Assembly (NCBI GenBank): GCA_016838945.1
Contig: JADLKP010000096.1
Location: forward strand, 1-8,470
Source: Methanobrevibacter sp.
Lineage (GTDB): Archaea; Methanobacteriota; Methanobacteria; Methanobacteriales; Methanobacteriaceae
Reading direction: 5' to 3'
Length of the DNA: 8,470 bases
Positions 6,863-8,470 of this stretch are shown in pieces (position 1 is the stretch's first letter; the number at the start of each line of letters is the position of its first letter). The position numbers and the translations under genes are program-made. Under the pieces are notes generated by a model. It was not told the origin of the DNA. It did not search any database and worked only from the letters and a program-made list of their open reading frames with translations.

Positions 6863-7672
6863 CTAAATCATATAATAAACAGCTATTATGCTAGGTATCA
6901 TAATGATGAGTGTATTACGAACCATTACAAAACGACGTTTTCTCCATTGTTTTTCTGTCAATTCCTTCATTTTCGGGATTTTCAATAGACTTAAAATAAT
7001 ACATGCTGCAAGGAAAATGAAATAAGCATTTATGATAAATAGATATCCTGCTCCAAGGAGCATGTCCAATCTTCCATTTGCAATTGAATATCCGCAGGTA
7101 CATAATGGAGGCATCAATGCGGTTGCAATTGCTACACCCGGTATGACAGTGTTTGTTTTATCTAATCTGGTTTGTCCTATGATTCCTGCAAGTCCACCAA
7201 AGAATGCGATAAGCACATCATAGAAACTTGGAGATGTTCTTGCAAGCAATTCTACTGTTGGCTCTTTAACAGGAGAAAGGAAAAAATAGATAGTTGCTGC
7301 AACAATACTGATTGCAACCTGCATTCCAAAACCTGCTGCATAGTTTCGAAGTACCGGATAATCATTTGATACGCTTCCATATGCTGAAGCAAGAATACTT
7401 CCCATAATAGGGGAAATCAACATTGCACCGATAATCACTGCAGTAGAGCTCATATTAAGACCTACAGATGCGATTATCATTGCACATACCAATACACATA
7501 AATTGGTTCCTGTAATTATTCCACCATCCAAGAGACGTGAACGTATCTCTTCATGTGGTGCGGAATCATCTTTTAATGAAAATGCTTTTCTTAAATGTTC
7601 TTTCATTGATTCGTTTTCTTTTCTCAATTTCATGCGTTCCTTCAGTGATTCATTTTCTTCTCTCAATCTCAT
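6863..7672 (-). CDS. DUF389 (TIGR00341-type) integral membrane protein of unknown function
   Basis: This 269-residue protein has a charged N-terminus of about 48 residues and then roughly six or seven membrane helices (approximately 51-72, 76-95, 111-132, 142-157, 163-178, 202-230 and 249-268). The family hallmarks are present: IIGAMLISPIMGSI (80-93) and IPGVAIATALMPPLC (167-181), with a conserved G and P in each. These look like re-entrant or transport-lining segments, but no substrate is established for the family. The start is uncertain. ATG 7672 has AAGGAA 8 nt upstream, but ATG 7633 (M14) also has AAGGAA, 3 nt upstream, because the first 39 nt are an imperfect copy of the next 39. A basic KQWRKRR stretch (241-247) lies between the last two helices. 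The gene is convergent with the pterin gene and divergent from the DUF308 gene. Confidence 0.85.
   Translation of the reverse strand: MRLREENESLKERMKLRKENESMKEHLRKAFSLKDDSAPHEEIRSRLLDGGIITGTNLCVLVCAMIIASVGLNMSSTAVIIGAMLISPIMGSILASAYGSVSNDYPVLRNYAAGFGMQVAISIVAATIYFFLSPVKEPTVELLARTSPSFYDVLIAFFGGLAGIIGQTRLDKTNTVIPGVAIATALMPPLCTCGYSIANGRLDMLLGAGYLFIINAYFIFLAACIILSLLKIPKMKELTEKQWRKRRFVMVRNTLIIMIPSIIAVYYMI
7595..7672 (-). repeat. 39-bp imperfect tandem duplication at the 5' end of the DUF389 gene
   Basis: On the minus strand, unit 1 (7672-7634) encodes MRLREENESLKER and unit 2 (7633-7595) encodes MKLRKENESMKEH. By hand alignment 32 of 39 bases match, and the unit is an exact number of codons. The duplication lengthens a charged, probably coiled helical tail ahead of the first membrane helix and duplicates a possible start codon together with an AAGGAACG sequence upstream of it. 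Confidence 0.8.
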
Positions 7673-7705
7673 GCTATCCGTTCCTTATCTCCAAAAAATT
7701 TTTAT

Positions 7706-7720
7706 TCATATATGTATTTG
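7706..7720 (-). promoter_or_regulatory. Possible TATA box for the DUF389 gene
   Basis: Read on the minus strand, this stretch contains ACATATATGAAT about 35-45 nt before the start codon at 7672, a reasonable distance for an archaeal TATA box and a short leader that includes the ribosome site AAGGAA (7681-7686). It is one of several A+T-rich candidates in the spacer. Confidence 0.3.
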
Positions 7721-7759
7721 GTGTTAATATTAATTAAGGTAATTGTTTTACTTAATTTT

Positions 7760-7796
7760 AATTTCATGAAATTTATTCGCAATTTCATGTAAAATT
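7760..7796. promoter_or_regulatory. Twin palindromes, a candidate operator in the divergent spacer
   Basis: AATTTCATGAAATT at 7760-7773 is a perfect 14-bp palindrome. A near copy, AATTTCATGTAAAATT, begins at 7781 and shares the first nine bases. The repeat distance is 21 bp, two turns of the helix, so a dimeric regulator could bind both on one face. The pair lies 88 bp upstream of the DUF389 start and about 120 bp upstream of the DUF308 start, in the 227-bp spacer that must hold both promoters. No regulator is known for it. Confidence 0.5.
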
Positions 7797-7849
7797 TTTA
7801 GCCTATTTTTTATAGTTATTTTTTAATTTGATAGATTTTGGTTATGATT

Positions 7850-7870
7850 TTAAAAAAATATAAATATTAT
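7850..7870 (+). promoter_or_regulatory. TATA box and BRE-like region for the DUF308 gene
   Basis: An A-run followed by AAATATAAATATT fits a BRE plus TATA box. Transcription starting about 25 nt downstream would begin near 7880-7890. That is at or after the ATG at 7882, but before GGTGAT (7891-7896) and ATG 7900, so the promoter position also argues for the later start codon. Confidence 0.5.
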
Positions 7871-7899
7871 TTTTTATAAATATGAAAATTGGTGATTTA

Positions 7900-8418
7900 A
7901 TGAATAATACAAAATTATTAGGAATTTTATTAATTTTATTAGGTATTATATTTATAGCCTACCCATTGGTAAGTGCAGGGGTAGTCTCTATAATTGCAGG
8001 ATTAAGTTTAATATCCCTAGGGTTAGTATTGATCTTTAATGCATTTTCATTATGGGGTGTTGCTACTGGCAGGTCAGTGCTTGAAGTATTGTTAGGATTT
8101 TTATTGATACTATTAGGATTCTTGTTCTTTGTTGATTTAGCTCCATTAGCTTTCCTTACAGCATACAACTTCTATTTAATTGCAATCATATTGATGATTG
8201 TAGGTATTTTCGGTATTGTTTATGGGGAAGGCCTATCAAGATGGGGATCTGTATTGACATTGATTCTCGGTATCATCGCATTCTTCTTAGGCGTTTTCGC
8301 AATTACCGACCCATTACTTATTGTAGTTTTAGTTGGTGTAGTTTTAATAGTTAGAGGAGTGCTCTACTTAACTGTAGGCGGCGCTCTTGATAAGATTGAT
8401 AGTTACGAAGGCAATTAA
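7900..8418 (+). CDS. HdeD/DUF308 family six-helix membrane protein
   Basis: This 172-residue, very hydrophobic protein is built of three copies of a two-helix hairpin: LLGILLILLG at 6-15, LLGFLLILLG at 64-73 and LILGIIAFFLG at 121-131, at an interval of 57-58 residues. Helices lie at about 5-21, 26-50, 60-79, 88-107, 114-134 and 138-157, with a short polar C-terminal tail (GALDKIDSYEGN). This triplicated fold is that of the DUF308 family, named after the E. coli acid-resistance protein HdeD; the molecular function in archaea is unknown. I place the start at ATG 7900 because GGTGAT at 7891-7896 lies 3 nt upstream, the same spacing as at fumA, and a TATA box fits it. An in-frame ATG at 7882 would add MKIGDL, encoded by the ribosome site itself. 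It is monocistronic, followed by a strong terminator. Confidence 0.85.
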   Translation: MNNTKLLGILLILLGIIFIAYPLVSAGVVSIIAGLSLISLGLVLIFNAFSLWGVATGRSVLEVLLGFLLILLGFLFFVDLAPLAFLTAYNFYLIAIILMIVGIFGIVYGEGLSRWGSVLTLILGIIAFFLGVFAITDPLLIVVLVGVVLIVRGVLYLTVGGALDKIDSYEGN

Positions 8419-8435
8419 TTAATTAATTTATATTT

Positions 8436-8470
8436 GAGGAATTTTTCCTCTATAACTTTTTTTTTTTTTT
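8436..8470 (+). terminator. Hairpin and T-run terminator after the DUF308 gene
   Basis: GAGGAA (8436-8441) pairs perfectly with TTCCTC (8445-8450) around a TTT loop. This is followed, after TATAAC, by at least 14 consecutive T residues that run to the window edge. This is a strong U-tract termination signal for the plus strand. Confidence 0.75.

Noticed and set aside
7032..7223. Plus-strand open frames opposite the DUF389 gene (7032-7223, 7172-7369, 7503-7727, 7537-7737)
   Set aside because: They are antisense shadows of a gene with clear family motifs, and none has a ribosome site or recognisable product.
7740..7860. Small RNA or extra gene in the divergent spacer
   Set aside because: The region is A+T-rich with no long open frame and no stable stem apart from the palindromes, which read better as protein-binding sites.
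1..8470. CRISPR array, tRNA, insertion sequence or integrase
   Set aside because: No regularly spaced repeats, cloverleaf sequence, terminal inverted repeats or transposase/integrase motifs were found on reading through the window.

Overview
The window looks like a piece of a methanogenic archaeon of the order Methanobacteriales, most likely Methanobrevibacter or a close relative. Evidence: the DNA is very A+T-rich; genes are preceded by TATA-like boxes and by Shine-Dalgarno sites that match parts of AGGAGGTGAT, several of them the GTGAT half placed 3-4 nt before ATG; fumarase is encoded as a separate alpha subunit; and there is a long, archaeal-type dihydropteroate-synthase-like protein expected where tetrahydromethanopterin is made. 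The genus is an inference from these traits, not from a search.

Layout. Positions 35-3506 hold a defence unit: a single-chain type IIG restriction-modification enzyme (nuclease, adenine methylase and target-recognition domain in one 1075-residue protein) and, 4 nt later, a 79-residue protein of unknown function. Positions 3564-4403 hold the alpha subunit of a class I [4Fe-4S] fumarase, with no beta subunit nearby. Positions 4501-5122 hold a complete MntA-HepT toxin-antitoxin pair with overlapping genes. Positions 5155-6753 hold a three-domain pterin-binding protein of the archaeal DHPS-related family. A hairpin terminator at about 6816-6855 closes this rightward block. On the minus strand, 6863-7672 encodes a DUF389 membrane protein. 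A 227-bp divergent spacer carries two near-identical palindromes 21 bp apart. Rightward again, 7900-8418 encodes a six-helix HdeD/DUF308 membrane protein, followed by a hairpin and T-run that ends the window.

How the genes fit together. Two accessory modules (the restriction-modification unit and the MntA-HepT pair) are interleaved with two metabolic genes (fumarase alpha for the incomplete reductive TCA route, and the pterin protein probably linked to C1-carrier biosynthesis) and two uncharacterised membrane proteins. I see no sign of a large multi-gene defence island, a mobile element, a tRNA or a CRISPR array. The points that most merit a second look are: a codon-use break confined to the target-recognition region of the restriction enzyme; its unknown small partner; the replacement of DHPS signature residues by a methyltransferase-like Asn in the pterin protein; the paired palindromes in the divergent spacer; and a 39-bp in-frame tandem duplication at the very start of the DUF389 gene.
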